In this document: one piece after another, positions 9,595 through 18,759 of the stretch
Layout: each line of letters starts with the position of its first letter
How positions within the stretch are numbered: position 1 is the stretch's first letter
Assembly (NCBI GenBank): GCA_002695065.1
Contig: NZNW01000095.1
Coordinates: 19,774 to 83,773, forward strand
Origin: Salinicola sp.
GTDB taxonomy: Bacteria > Pseudomonadota > Gammaproteobacteria > Pseudomonadales > Halomonadaceae
Direction: 5' to 3'
Length of the DNA: 64,000 bases
The notes under the pieces: model-generated
Told to the model about the DNA's origin: nothing
Seen by the model: only the letters and a program-made list of their open reading frames with translations
Databases searched by the model: none
Made by a program: the position numbers and the translations under genes

Positions 9595-10014
9595 TCATTC
9601 GCCCATCAGCGTGGCGGTGATCCTTCGGGCACCGCCTTGCTGGCGATGTTCGCCCAGCCAGATGCCCTGCCAGGTGCCGGTGAGCAGGCGGCCGTTTTCC
9701 ACCGCCAGGGTCAGTTGGGTGCCGAACAGGCTCGCCAGCACGTGAGCGGGCATGTCGTCCGGGCCCTCCAGCGTATGCCGCATCCCGGGGAGGTTCTCGG
9801 GAGCCAGCTGGCTGGCGAACAGCGCCATGTCGTGGCGCACGTCCGGGTCGGCGTTCTCGTTCAGGGTCAGCGAGGCCGAGGTGTGCATCAACTGCAGATG
9901 GAGCAGGCCGGTACGGATCTCGGCCAGCCGCGGCAGTGCCGCCAGGACCTCGTCGGTGACCAGATGAAAGCCGCGCGGGCGCGCGGTGAGCGTGAAGGGT
10001 TGACGATGCCACAT
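9595..10014 (-). CDS. yjbQ: YjbQ/UPF0047 family protein
   Basis: This 139-residue protein belongs to the YjbQ family, whose members were reported to have weak thiamine-phosphate synthase activity but whose true role is unsettled. The family segment LLHLQLMHTSASLTLNENAD is present, along with a C-terminal TWQGIWLGEHR. I start it at 10014 because GGAGT lies 8-12 nt upstream and upstream in-frame residues do not look like protein. It sits alone on the minus strand inside the plus-strand sugar cluster and has no evident functional link to it. Confidence 0.87.
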   Translation of the reverse strand: MWHRQPFTLTARPRGFHLVTDEVLAALPRLAEIRTGLLHLQLMHTSASLTLNENADPDVRHDMALFASQLAPENLPGMRHTLEGPDDMPAHVLASLFGTQLTLAVENGRLLTGTWQGIWLGEHRQQGGARRITATLMGE

Positions 10015-10265
10015 GGCCGAGACTCCTCGATCGGTTTTCTGAAAGTCGGCATGACCGGTCGGGACTGGGTGAGGTGCCGACGCGCCGCGGGGGCTGTCTG
10101 GGACCAAAGTCCGCTGGTCACGCCGTTTGGCGGTGTCCTACTCTGACATGTCCGATCCCCCGGCTGCGAGCCTCGAGGCCGCTGGCGGATGGTGCATCTT
10201 TCGCCGTACTCGCACCGCAATCGGCGGCAATGTCGTCTTCATGTGGCACAAACCAGGAGTGCGTC

Positions 10266-11051
10266 ATGACTACCCCTCGTCTTTACATGTTCCAGACCGG
10301 CACGCTCAAGTGCCGGGTGTGCAATATCAAGATGAATGCGGGGCTGGATGAGTACGAGATCCCCGTGCCCTGGTATCTCATCACGCACCCGGAGGGAAAT
10401 GTCGTCATCGATGGTGGCTGTGCCGTCGAGTGCGCCAGCGATCCCGAGAAGCACTGGGGCGATATCACCGCGGTCTATTGGCCCGTGATGCGTGAGGAGG
10501 AAGGTTGTGTCCAGGCGCTGAAGAGTTTCGGCCTCGAACCCGAGGACATCCGCTATGTCCTGCACAGCCATCTGCACCTGGACCATACCGGTGCCACGGG
10601 CCGATTCCCGAATGCCACTCATATCGTCAGACGTCGCGAATACGAGTATGCCATGGCCCCGGACTGGTTCTCCGCCGGCGGCTATATTCGCGCGGACTTC
10701 GACCGCCCCGGATTGAAGTGGCATCTGCTCGAGGATGGCGACGACGGCTACGACGTCTTCGGCGACGGCACCATTCGTTTCATCTTCACGCCCGGCCATG
10801 CACCCGGGCATGCCAGTTTCCTGCTCCGCTTGCCCGAGACCGGGCCGGTGCTGTTGGCCGTGGACGCGGCTTACACCACCGATCACTGGGAGGAGAAGGC
10901 CTTGCCGGGCTTTCTGGCCTCGACCGTGGACACGGTGCGATCCGTGCGCAAATTGCATGCCCTGGTCGAGAAGACCGGCGCACTCGTGGTGACCGGGCAT
11001 GACCCGGTGGCATGGCCGACATTCCGTCATGCGCCCGAATACTACTCGTGA
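10266..11051 (+). CDS. MBL-fold lactonase of the N-acyl homoserine lactonase family
   Basis: This 261-residue metallo-beta-lactamase-fold hydrolase has the binuclear zinc motif HSHLHLDHTG (HxHxDH) and a later FTPGHAPGHASFLL histidine. The overall plan is that of AiiA/AttM AHL lactonases. The ATG at 10266 follows AGGAG. Known family substrates are acyl-homoserine lactones and gamma-butyrolactone. Its place next to a sugar-acid dehydratase also allows a sugar-lactone substrate; this is speculation. No LuxI/LuxR pair is in the window. Confidence 0.82.
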   Translation: MTTPRLYMFQTGTLKCRVCNIKMNAGLDEYEIPVPWYLITHPEGNVVIDGGCAVECASDPEKHWGDITAVYWPVMREEEGCVQALKSFGLEPEDIRYVLHSHLHLDHTGATGRFPNATHIVRRREYEYAMAPDWFSAGGYIRADFDRPGLKWHLLEDGDDGYDVFGDGTIRFIFTPGHAPGHASFLLRLPETGPVLLAVDAAYTTDHWEEKALPGFLASTVDTVRSVRKLHALVEKTGALVVTGHDPVAWPTFRHAPEYYS

Positions 11052-11111
11052 TCATGGCTCTTCATCACGACTCCTCTCTGATCGTGCCGCCAGGCAGACG
11101 AACGTAAACCA

Positions 11112-11140
11112 CGCCCGGCTCGTTCAAGCGAGCCAGGGCG
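11112..11140. other. Hairpin between the lactonase and alcohol dehydrogenase genes
   Basis: CGCCC-GGCTCG pairs with CGAGCC-A-GGGCG around a 6-nt loop (11-bp stem with one bulged A). No T tract follows, so it may be a weak terminator, an mRNA structure or an operator. Confidence 0.35.
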
Positions 11141-11162
11141 ATCCGTGAAATGGGATGCTGAT

Positions 11163-12290
11163 ATGAAAATCCATGCCGCCGTGATTCATGAAATGCACAG
11201 GCCCCGACCCTACCGGGAATCGATGCCGCTGTCGGTCGAGGAGGTCGAGCTGGAGGGGCCGGGACCGGGTGAGGTTCTGGTCAAGATGCGTGCCGCCGGG
11301 CTGTGTCATTCGGATCTGTCCACGATCAACGGGGACCGGCCACGACCGTTGCCGATGGTGCTGGGGCACGAGGCGGCCGGCGAGGTCGCCGAAGTCGGCG
11401 AGGGCGTCACCGATCTCGCCCCCGGCGACCACGTGGTGTTCTCGTTCGCGCCCAGTTGCGGTGGCTGCGCCTCCTGCCTGTCGGGACGGGCGGCGCTGTG
11501 CCGCCCCGGCGCGGCCGCGAACCTGGCGGGTCACCTGCTGGGTGGCGGGATGCGGCTGCACAAGGGCGGCGAGAAGATCTATCACCATATCGGCGTCTCC
11601 GGGTTTGCGGAATACGCCGTGGCGTCGCGGCGCTCGCTGACCCGAATCGATCCCGAGCTGCCGTTCCATATCGCGGCACTGTTCGGCTGTGCGGTACTCA
11701 CCGGCGTCGGCGCGCTGGTCCACACCGCCGGGCTGCGGCTGGGCCAGTCGGTGCTGGTGGTGGGCCTCGGCGGTGTCGGCCTGGCGGCGGTGATGGGGGC
11801 CGTCGGCGGTGGCGCGCGTCAGGTGATCGCGGCGGATATCGCACCGGACAAGCTGGAGACCGCCAAGGCGATGGGCGCGACGCACATCGTCAACAGCGGC
11901 GATCCCGACGCCGTCGAACAGGTGCGCGAGATCAGCGGCGGCGGGGTGGACATCGCCGCCGAGTTCGCGGGCGTCGCCAAGGCGCTCGAGTTCGCCTATG
12001 AATCCACCGGCCGCGGCGGCACCACCGTGACCTCCGGGCTGCCGCATCCGGACGTGCGCTTCGCCATCAGTCCGACGCGAATGGTGGCCGAGGAGCGTAC
12101 CCTCAAGGGTTCCTACCTCGGCGGACACGTGCCGTCGCTGGATGTGCCGGAATACATCGCGCTTTATCAGTCCGGCCGCCTGCCGGTGGATCGGCTGCTG
12201 ACCCATCGCCTGAAGCTGGACGAGATCAATGTCGGTTTCGACCGTCTGGCCAACGGCGAGGCGATTCGCCAGATCATCGATTTCGACTGA
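11163..12290 (+). CDS. Zinc-dependent medium-chain alcohol dehydrogenase
   Basis: This NAD(P)-dependent MDR dehydrogenase has 375 residues. Visible motifs are AGLCHSDLS (catalytic zinc Cys), LGHEAAGEVAEVGEG, a structural-zinc cysteine group in PSCGGCASCLSGRAALC and a Rossmann motif VGLGGVGLAAVMG. It resembles class III-like or NDMA-type alcohol dehydrogenases; the substrate cannot be read from sequence. I prefer the ATG at 11163, with GGGA upstream, over one at 11145. With the lactonase and dehydratase nearby it could be a sugar or hydroxy-acid dehydrogenase, but it may simply be unrelated. Confidence 0.85.
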   Translation: MKIHAAVIHEMHRPRPYRESMPLSVEEVELEGPGPGEVLVKMRAAGLCHSDLSTINGDRPRPLPMVLGHEAAGEVAEVGEGVTDLAPGDHVVFSFAPSCGGCASCLSGRAALCRPGAAANLAGHLLGGGMRLHKGGEKIYHHIGVSGFAEYAVASRRSLTRIDPELPFHIAALFGCAVLTGVGALVHTAGLRLGQSVLVVGLGGVGLAAVMGAVGGGARQVIAADIAPDKLETAKAMGATHIVNSGDPDAVEQVREISGGGVDIAAEFAGVAKALEFAYESTGRGGTTVTSGLPHPDVRFAISPTRMVAEERTLKGSYLGGHVPSLDVPEYIALYQSGRLPVDRLLTHRLKLDEINVGFDRLANGEAIRQIIDFD

Positions 12291-12408
12291 TTGCGTCCGG
12301 GCCCCCCGGTGGAGTCGCGGCCTGGTGTATCATGGCTGCCTCCCGACATCCGCCGCGCGAAGTGGATGCAGTGTGGGGACCGACTGCTAGGCTTGAAGGA
12401 GTCCCGAA

Positions 12409-12437
12409 GGGGTAGCCAAGGTGATGGCTACCCCTTT
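12409..12437 (+). terminator. Intrinsic terminator between the ADH gene and fumC
   Basis: A perfect 10-bp stem GGGGTAGCCA/TGGCTACCCC with a 6-nt loop is followed by TTT. It lies 119 nt after the ADH stop and only 33 nt before fumC, so it could also act as a leader hairpin for fumC. Confidence 0.6.
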
Positions 12438-12469
12438 CGCATTTCATCCGTCATCGATAGGAGAAGGTC

Positions 12470-13849
<1,380 letters not shown>

Positions 13850-13920
13850 CTTCCGCTTCCCCTCCGGACGCTGTTTCTCGCCACGGACCCCCGTGAGCGG
13901 TTGCGTTCTCTGCAGCCCAT

Positions 13921-13954
13921 ACGACAACGCCACCCGGTCGGGTGGCGTTGTCGT
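13921..13954. terminator. Convergent terminator hairpin after fumC
   Basis: A 15-bp GC-rich stem (13921-13935 with 13940-13954) with loop GGTC lies between the convergent fumC and the minus-strand gene ending at 13985. There is no long T tract. It probably serves as a bidirectional terminator. Confidence 0.6.
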
Positions 13955-13984
13955 CGAGCGAAGATCGCCTCGGGCGAATAGGGT

Positions 13985-15061
13985 TCAGACCGGCGCCTCG
14001 CCTTGACGGTCCTGAGCCTCCTCGATGGTCTCCTCCGCGTCCTCTTGCTCGTCGCTATCGGCCTTTTCGGGCTCGTTCTCGGCTGCGCGGGTCGGGTTGT
14101 AGCGCATCGTCACCAGGATCGGGAAGTGATCGGATCCTATCTCCGGCAATCGCTCCATGTGGACGAGAGTGAAATGCTCGGTGACGAAGACGTGATCCAG
14201 GGGCCAGCGCAGCATCGGATATTTAGCGTGGAAGGTGCTGTACTGACCGCGTCCGCGACGCAGGTCGAGCATGCCGCTGATTTTGCAGAACAGTTTTGTC
14301 GTCGGTGACCAGGCAACGTCGTTGAGATCCCCGGCAACGACGGTGGGGGCGCTGCTTTCGGCGATGGTCTGGCCCACCAGCAGCAGTTCCGCGTCGCGCC
14401 ATAGCGACTCATCGCTCTCCGATGGCGCGGGCGGCCGCGGGTGCAGCGCGTGGAGGCGGATACGGCTACCGTCCCTCAGCTTCACCCAGGCGTGGATCGA
14501 GGGGATGTCGTCCTGGATCAGCCATTTGACCTCGACATCTTCCAACGGCAGCCGGGAGTAGAGGTGCATCCCGTAGAGATTGTCGAGAGGGATACGCACC
14601 GCTTCCGGCATCGACTTGCCGATGGCGGCGTCCAGTTGATCTCCCCACCACTGATCGGACTCCAGCGTCAGCAGGATATCGGGCTCGTGCTCGTGTATCA
14701 GGTCGATCAACTTCGATGCCTGGCGATTGGGGGTCAATACATTGGAAACGAGCAGCTTGAGTTCGTGTTCCGGCGCGTATGAGTTGGATTTGACTACCGT
14801 ACATCTGGCCAGGGGGGTCCACGGGTAGATGCGTGCCCACTGGATGAGTGCCGCGATCACGCTGGCGGCGACGCCGGCCCAATGCCACCACTCGACGGGT
14901 TCGAACGCAAGCTGGATCAGCGCCAGAGCGGTGGCGACGATGGCGATCTGAAGCAGCGGGAAATCGAAACTGCGAACGCTCCAGTGGCGAAATCGCGTGT
15001 AAGGCGCCAGCGTGATCAACAGCGCGAGACAACCGAGACAGCTAAACAGAAGTTGCAGCAA
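13985..15061 (-). CDS. Membrane-anchored endonuclease/exonuclease/phosphatase-fold protein
   Basis: The 358-residue protein has three hydrophobic N-terminal helices (about residues 1-20, 35-55 and 60-75). An EEP hydrolase domain follows with LLVSNVLTPN, LTLESDQWW, the metal-site AGDLNDVAWSP and GSDHFPI. It resembles YafD-type proteins of unknown substrate. The C-terminal 40 residues are strongly acidic, low complexity and rich in Glu. No ATG or GTG fits: the frame begins with TTG at 15061, preceded by AAGGA 8 nt upstream. The fold is clear; the function is not. Confidence 0.8.
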   Translation of the reverse strand: MLQLLFSCLGCLALLITLAPYTRFRHWSVRSFDFPLLQIAIVATALALIQLAFEPVEWWHWAGVAASVIAALIQWARIYPWTPLARCTVVKSNSYAPEHELKLLVSNVLTPNRQASKLIDLIHEHEPDILLTLESDQWWGDQLDAAIGKSMPEAVRIPLDNLYGMHLYSRLPLEDVEVKWLIQDDIPSIHAWVKLRDGSRIRLHALHPRPPAPSESDESLWRDAELLLVGQTIAESSAPTVVAGDLNDVAWSPTTKLFCKISGMLDLRRGRGQYSTFHAKYPMLRWPLDHVFVTEHFTLVHMERLPEIGSDHFPILVTMRYNPTRAAENEPEKADSDEQEDAEETIEEAQDRQGEAPV

Positions 15062-15172
15062 GGGAGGATTCCTTGTATCGGGATAGGGCGCCGTGCAGGG
15101 CCAAGCGTAGCAGAAACGCCATTCGTACCCTCGACAGTATGACTTCCCGGAAACCTCGTGGCAGCTAATCCC

Positions 15173-16699
15173 TCATGATACTTTGGCTAAAGGGCCCGAC
15201 ATGTCGATGGCGGGATGCTGATCGAGGTAGCGCGACAAGGTTTCTCGCTCATCGTTGGTCAGGCGCAGTCCCAGCTTGCTGCGTCGCCACAGGATGTCCT
15301 CGCTGGTGCGTGCCCACTCGTGCTCGACCAGGTAGTCGACTTCGGCACGGGTGAGGCCACCACCGAAAGGCTGGCCGAGATCCTCCTGGCTCTGCTTGCC
15401 GTCCAGGAAAGTGAGACAGAGCGAGCCGTAGCTGGACGCGAACCGCTCGGCACATTCCCGGCCGAGAAACGGATATTCACCCACCAGGCGATCGGCGAAC
15501 GCGTGGCGCGATTCGATATCGCCGCCGGGCAGTTTGGCGGTGGCCGTCCAGGGTTGTCCCATGGCAGGCAGCAATGGCTCGAGTTTACGCATGGCCGCCT
15601 CGGCCAGCTTGCGGTAGGTGGTGATCTTGCCGCCGAAGATCGACAGCATCGGTGCACCGTGCCGGTCGAGGTCGAGGGTGTAGTCCCGGGTCATGGCCGA
15701 GGGATTCTCCGACTCGTCGTCGCACAGCGGGCGGACACCGGCATAGGTCGCGACGACGTCCTCGCGACCGAGCTGCCTGACGAAGTGCGAGTTGAGCACC
15801 TCGAGCAGATAGTCGATCTCCTCGTCGTTGATACGGACCCGGGAGGGGTCGCCCTGGTAACGGCGATCGGTGGTGCCGATCAGGCTGTAGCGCTGCTGAT
15901 AGGGCAGCACGAAGACGATGCGGCCATCCTGGTTCTGGAGGATGTAGGCGCGGTCGTCGTCGTTGAGGCGCGGCACGATCAGGTGGCTGCCCTGGATCAT
16001 GCGGATGCCGTAGCGCGAGTCGCGCTTGGCATTGCCCTTGACGAAAGACTCCACCCAGGGGCCGGCGGCATTGACCAGCACCTTGCCCCGCTGCTCCTGG
16101 CGCTCCCCGGTATCCAGGTTTTCGAGACTTACCACCCACTGGCCCTGCTCCTCGCGAGCCTCGACGCAACGCGTGCGGACCCGGATGTCGGCCCCTTTTT
16201 CCCGCGCCTGGAGCGCGTTCAGCACGACCAGTCGGGCATCGTCCACCCAGCAGTCGGAATACTCGAACCCGCGCTTGATCGTCGGCACCAGCGGGCTTTC
16301 CGAACCGAATCGCAGGCGCTTGGCATTGGGCAGGCTGTCGCGGTGGCTGAGATGATCGTAGAGAAAGAGGCCCGCGCGAATCATCCAGCCAGGGCGCAGG
16401 TGCGGCTGATGGGGGAGAATGAAGCGCAGCGGCCAGACGATGTGCGGCGCCTTGCGCAGCATGACTTCCCGTTCCTTCAGCGCTTCGCGCACCAGGCGAA
16501 ACTCGCGGTGCTCGAGATAGCGCAATCCTCCGTGGATCAGCTTGCTGCTGGCGGATGAGGTGGCACTGGCCAGGTCCGACTGCTCGCACAGCAGCACGGA
16601 GAGGCCCCGGCCGGCGGCGTCGTTGGCGATGCCGGTGCCATTGATGCCGCCGCCGACGACGATGAGGTCATGGACGTGGTGCTGTGTCGTTGAGGCCAT
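15173..16699 (-). CDS. glpD: Aerobic glycerol-3-phosphate dehydrogenase
   Basis: This FAD-dependent inner-membrane enzyme oxidises sn-glycerol 3-phosphate to dihydroxyacetone phosphate and feeds the quinone pool. The 508-residue protein has the N-terminal dinucleotide motif VVGGGINGTGIANDAAGRG and the family segments SSKLIHGGLRYLE and GGKITTYRKLAE. GGAGG precedes the ATG. It follows glpR on the same strand after 188 nt and has its own candidate GlpR operator. With the glycerol importer downstream of the tRNAs it makes up a glycerol-use module. Confidence 0.97.
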   Translation of the reverse strand: MASTTQHHVHDLIVVGGGINGTGIANDAAGRGLSVLLCEQSDLASATSSASSKLIHGGLRYLEHREFRLVREALKEREVMLRKAPHIVWPLRFILPHQPHLRPGWMIRAGLFLYDHLSHRDSLPNAKRLRFGSESPLVPTIKRGFEYSDCWVDDARLVVLNALQAREKGADIRVRTRCVEAREEQGQWVVSLENLDTGERQEQRGKVLVNAAGPWVESFVKGNAKRDSRYGIRMIQGSHLIVPRLNDDDRAYILQNQDGRIVFVLPYQQRYSLIGTTDRRYQGDPSRVRINDEEIDYLLEVLNSHFVRQLGREDVVATYAGVRPLCDDESENPSAMTRDYTLDLDRHGAPMLSIFGGKITTYRKLAEAAMRKLEPLLPAMGQPWTATAKLPGGDIESRHAFADRLVGEYPFLGRECAERFASSYGSLCLTFLDGKQSQEDLGQPFGGGLTRAEVDYLVEHEWARTSEDILWRRSKLGLRLTNDERETLSRYLDQHPAIDMSGPLAKVS

Positions 16700-16720
16700 A
16701 CCGTCCTCCGGAGGAATGAT

Positions 16721-16772
16721 GGTTCGGTTATGTTCGAATACGAAAATAGATTAATCACTTCCGAACATCAAT
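16721..16772 (-). promoter_or_regulatory. Candidate GlpR operators at the glpD promoter
   Basis: The region just upstream of glpD holds repeated TTCG/CGAA half-sites: TATGTTCGAATACGAAAATA (16729-16748), an overlapping GGTTCGG (16721-16727) and CCGAACATCA (16761-16770). This resembles the E. coli GlpR operator, a dyad built on ATGTTCG/CGAACAT. A GlpR homologue is encoded next door. Confidence 0.55.
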
Positions 16773-16887
16773 AGGCGTGAGACGGTTTCCTCGATCCTAT
16801 GGGGAGGCGCGATGGGGAGTGAAAAGGCAACGGGTTGACTGGTGACAAGGCCGGCGCATGGCCGGCTGATTGCAGGGGGCCTCGAGA

Positions 16888-17694
16888 TCAGCCGGCGTGG
16901 GCGGGCAGGGTCTCGATATCCGCGGGTATCGAAGGATCGGCGACGTAGAGCGCCACATCATGCTCGCGCATCAATCGACGCAGCGCATCGGGTGGTTGGC
17001 GATCGGTGAAAAAGGCATTGATCTGGCTGAGGTTGCCCTGGCGTACCACGGCGTTGCGGTGGAACTTCGAATGATCCGCTGCCAGGAAAACCTGGCGGGA
17101 GTTGCGCAGGATGGCCTGCGCCACGCGGACTTCCTGATAGTCGAATTCCAGCAGCGAGCCATCGCCATCGATGCCGCTGATGCCGATGATGCCGTAGTCG
17201 ACCTTGAACTGATTGATGAAATCGATGGTGGCCTCGCCGATGATGCCGCCGTCCCGCGAGCGAACCTGGCCGCCGGCGACGATGACATTGAAGTCGGTCT
17301 TGTGCTGCAGAATGGCCGCCACGTTGAGGTTGTTGGTGATGACCTCGAGCCCGCTGTGCTGGCACAGCGCTTCGGCGATGAACTCATTGCTGGTGCCGAT
17401 GTTGATGAACAGCGACGAGGAGTCGGGAATGTGGCTCGCCAGCATTTCGGCGATACGGCGCTTGGCGTCCAGGTTCAGCGTCTTGCGCGTGTGATAGGCG
17501 GTGTTGACGGTGCTCGACTCCAGGCCCGCGCCGCCATGGACACGTTTGACGACGCCCTCTTCCGCCAGTTGATTGAGATCGCGGCGCACCGTCTGGGGCG
17601 TGACGTCGAAGTCTCTGGCGAGCTGTTCGATCGAGGCATAGCCTTGCCGCTTGACCAGCTCGACGATGGCTTCGTGACGTTCCTGCTGTGTCAT
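16888..17694 (-). CDS. glpR: DeoR-family glycerol-3-phosphate regulon repressor
   Basis: GlpR represses glycerol genes until glycerol 3-phosphate binds. The 268-residue protein has an N-terminal DeoR helix-turn-helix ([20 protein letters not shown], residues about 20-40) and a sugar-phosphate-isomerase-like effector domain with [13 protein letters not shown] and [11 protein letters not shown] start it at 17694 (AGGAAA upstream); the open frame continues to 18084 but that extension does not look like protein. It lies upstream of glpD on the same strand. Confidence 0.92.
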   Translation of the reverse strand: MTQQERHEAIVELVKRQGYASIEQLARDFDVTPQTVRRDLNQLAEEGVVKRVHGGAGLESSTVNTAYHTRKTLNLDAKRRIAEMLASHIPDSSSLFINIGTSNEFIAEALCQHSGLEVITNNLNVAAILQHKTDFNVIVAGGQVRSRDGGIIGEATIDFINQFKVDYGIIGISGIDGDGSLLEFDYQEVRVAQAILRNSRQVFLAADHSKFHRNAVVRQGNLSQINAFFTDRQPPDALRRLMREHDVALYVADPSIPADIETLPAHAG

Positions 17695-18078
17695 GGTGGT
17701 TTCCTGCCGCGTTCCGTTGACGATTCTGTGACTGATCCGAGCCGGCAGTTTATCAAAGCTGTAGGCCTTGCCGTTGTCTCGGTTGGCCGTATCGGGGCCT
17801 TCATGGCTACGACCATGGTCTAGGTGTTGGAAAGCGAATTCGCATTGTTGCCAATCGAAAACGAAGATGGGCAGGGTGTCTCGGTCATCTGGCCTGCGGC
17901 AGCGCCATGCTGGAGGGCTCCTTCCGCAATCTGGGAAAACGGAAAGGGCCGACAGGGGCATCGCCTCGACGTGGCGGCATTGGGGCGCACCGGGGACGCC
18001 CGACGCCAACGCCGTGTTCCGGGAGGAATTGTCTCGCCGTGACAGGCAGTTGAGGTCAGTTTTTTTACGGCCAGAGGG
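17695..18078. other. Gap between glpR and the tRNA genes
   Basis: About 380 bases without a convincing gene. Short overlapping frames on both strands lack family resemblance and Shine-Dalgarno signals. It must hold the minus-strand glpR promoter. A run of seven T lies near 18060, just before the tRNA promoter. Confidence 0.5.
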
Positions 18079-18106
18079 TTGCATTCCGTGTCCGCCCGGG
18101 TAGAAT
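18079..18106 (+). promoter_or_regulatory. Candidate sigma70 promoter of the tRNA-Val pair
   Basis: TTGCAT (18079-18084) and TAGAAT (18101-18106) are separated by 16 nt. Initiation near 18113 would give a short leader before the first tRNA at 18143. Confidence 0.55.
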
Positions 18107-18142
18107 TCGCATCCGTTGTCACGGCGAGCCCGTCGTCATTGC

Positions 18143-18219
18143 AGGACCGTAGCTCAGTTGGTTAGAGCGCCACGTTGACATCGTGGAGGTCAGCGGTTCA
18201 AATCCGCTCGGTCCTACCA
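18143..18219 (+). tRNA. tRNA-Val (GAC)
   Basis: The 77-nt cloverleaf is complete: acceptor AGGACCG/CGGTCCT, D arm GCTC/GAGC, anticodon stem CCACG/CGTGG with loop TTGACAT (anticodon GAC), T arm AGCGG/CCGCT with TTCAAAT, and an encoded CCA end. It is followed after 28 nt by a near-identical copy. Confidence 0.96.
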
Positions 18220-18247
18220 GTTCACATGGGCGTGCGACAATATCTTC

Positions 18248-18324
18248 AGGACCATAGCTCAGTTGGTTAGAGCGCCACGTTGACATCGTGGAGGTCAGCG
18301 GTTCAAATCCGCTTGGTCCTACCA
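18248..18324 (+). tRNA. tRNA-Val (GAC), second copy
   Basis: This 77-nt copy differs from the first only at the last acceptor pair, where G-C becomes A-T on both sides (AGGACCA/TGGTCCT). The anticodon loop TTGACAT and encoded CCA are identical. The pair is probably co-transcribed from the promoter at 18079 and ended by the hairpin at 18332. Confidence 0.96.
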
Positions 18325-18331
18325 GATTCGA

Positions 18332-18358
18332 AACCCGAGCTTCGGCTCGGGTTTTTTT
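18332..18358 (+). terminator. Intrinsic terminator of the tRNA-Val operon
   Basis: AACCCGAGC/GCTCGGGTT forms a 9-bp stem with a TTCG tetraloop and runs into a T tract (seven T from 18352). A textbook terminator directly after the second tRNA. Confidence 0.93.
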
Positions 18359-18759
18359 ATGCCCTGCCATCCCTGGCGGGCACCATGCTGGCCGTCGCTG
18401 ACGCGACGTCAAAAATCGCTCCCGGCGATTTTTTGTGTCCGCGATTTCCCCTTTTGTCGTAGGCCGACCATCGGCGCCCGCCGCCATCGATGTTCGGCAC
18501 CTGCATCCGCGAACCATGTTGGTTTTCGAACAAACCCCGCCGCAAGAACGCTTTTTTCGACGCCGCCATACTGCCGAAACTCGCATGGGATGTTGGACAT
18601 TAGTGGTTAAGACTAAGGTGTTAATTGAATTAAAAGTATATAAAACAAATGTTTAAAATGCCGTTGTGGTTGGTGTCCACGCCTACTTTTTTCGTCGTAT
18701 AGCTTTATAAGAAGAGTGTTTTAGGATGCTCGAAAGAGAAAAAGGGAACGGCGCCACTC
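18359..18759. promoter_or_regulatory. 400-base gap upstream of the glycerol ABC operon
   Basis: No gene is seen. A second terminator-like hairpin AAAAATCGC/GCGATTTTT with loop TCCCG and trailing T lies at 18411-18434. ATGTTCG (18489-18495), CGAACCATG (18510-18518) and TTTTCGAACA (18523-18532) resemble GlpR half-sites. From about 18600 the DNA is AT-rich, with AAACA-AA-TGTTT (18643-18654) and two TATA-like boxes, which makes it the probable promoter of glpSTPQUV. The exact promoter cannot be fixed. Confidence 0.5.

Noticed and set aside
10266..12290. attKLM-type gamma-butyrolactone operon
   Set aside because: The dehydrogenase is a zinc medium-chain enzyme rather than the iron-type AttL, and no succinate-semialdehyde dehydrogenase is present.
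17695..18084. N-terminal extension of GlpR to 398 residues
   Set aside because: The extra residues look random, while the ATG at 17694 has a Shine-Dalgarno and gives the normal family length.
18143..18324. Integration site of a mobile element at the tRNA genes
   Set aside because: No integrase, no repeated tRNA 3' fragment away from the two full genes and no shift in composition downstream; the genes beyond are a normal glycerol operon.
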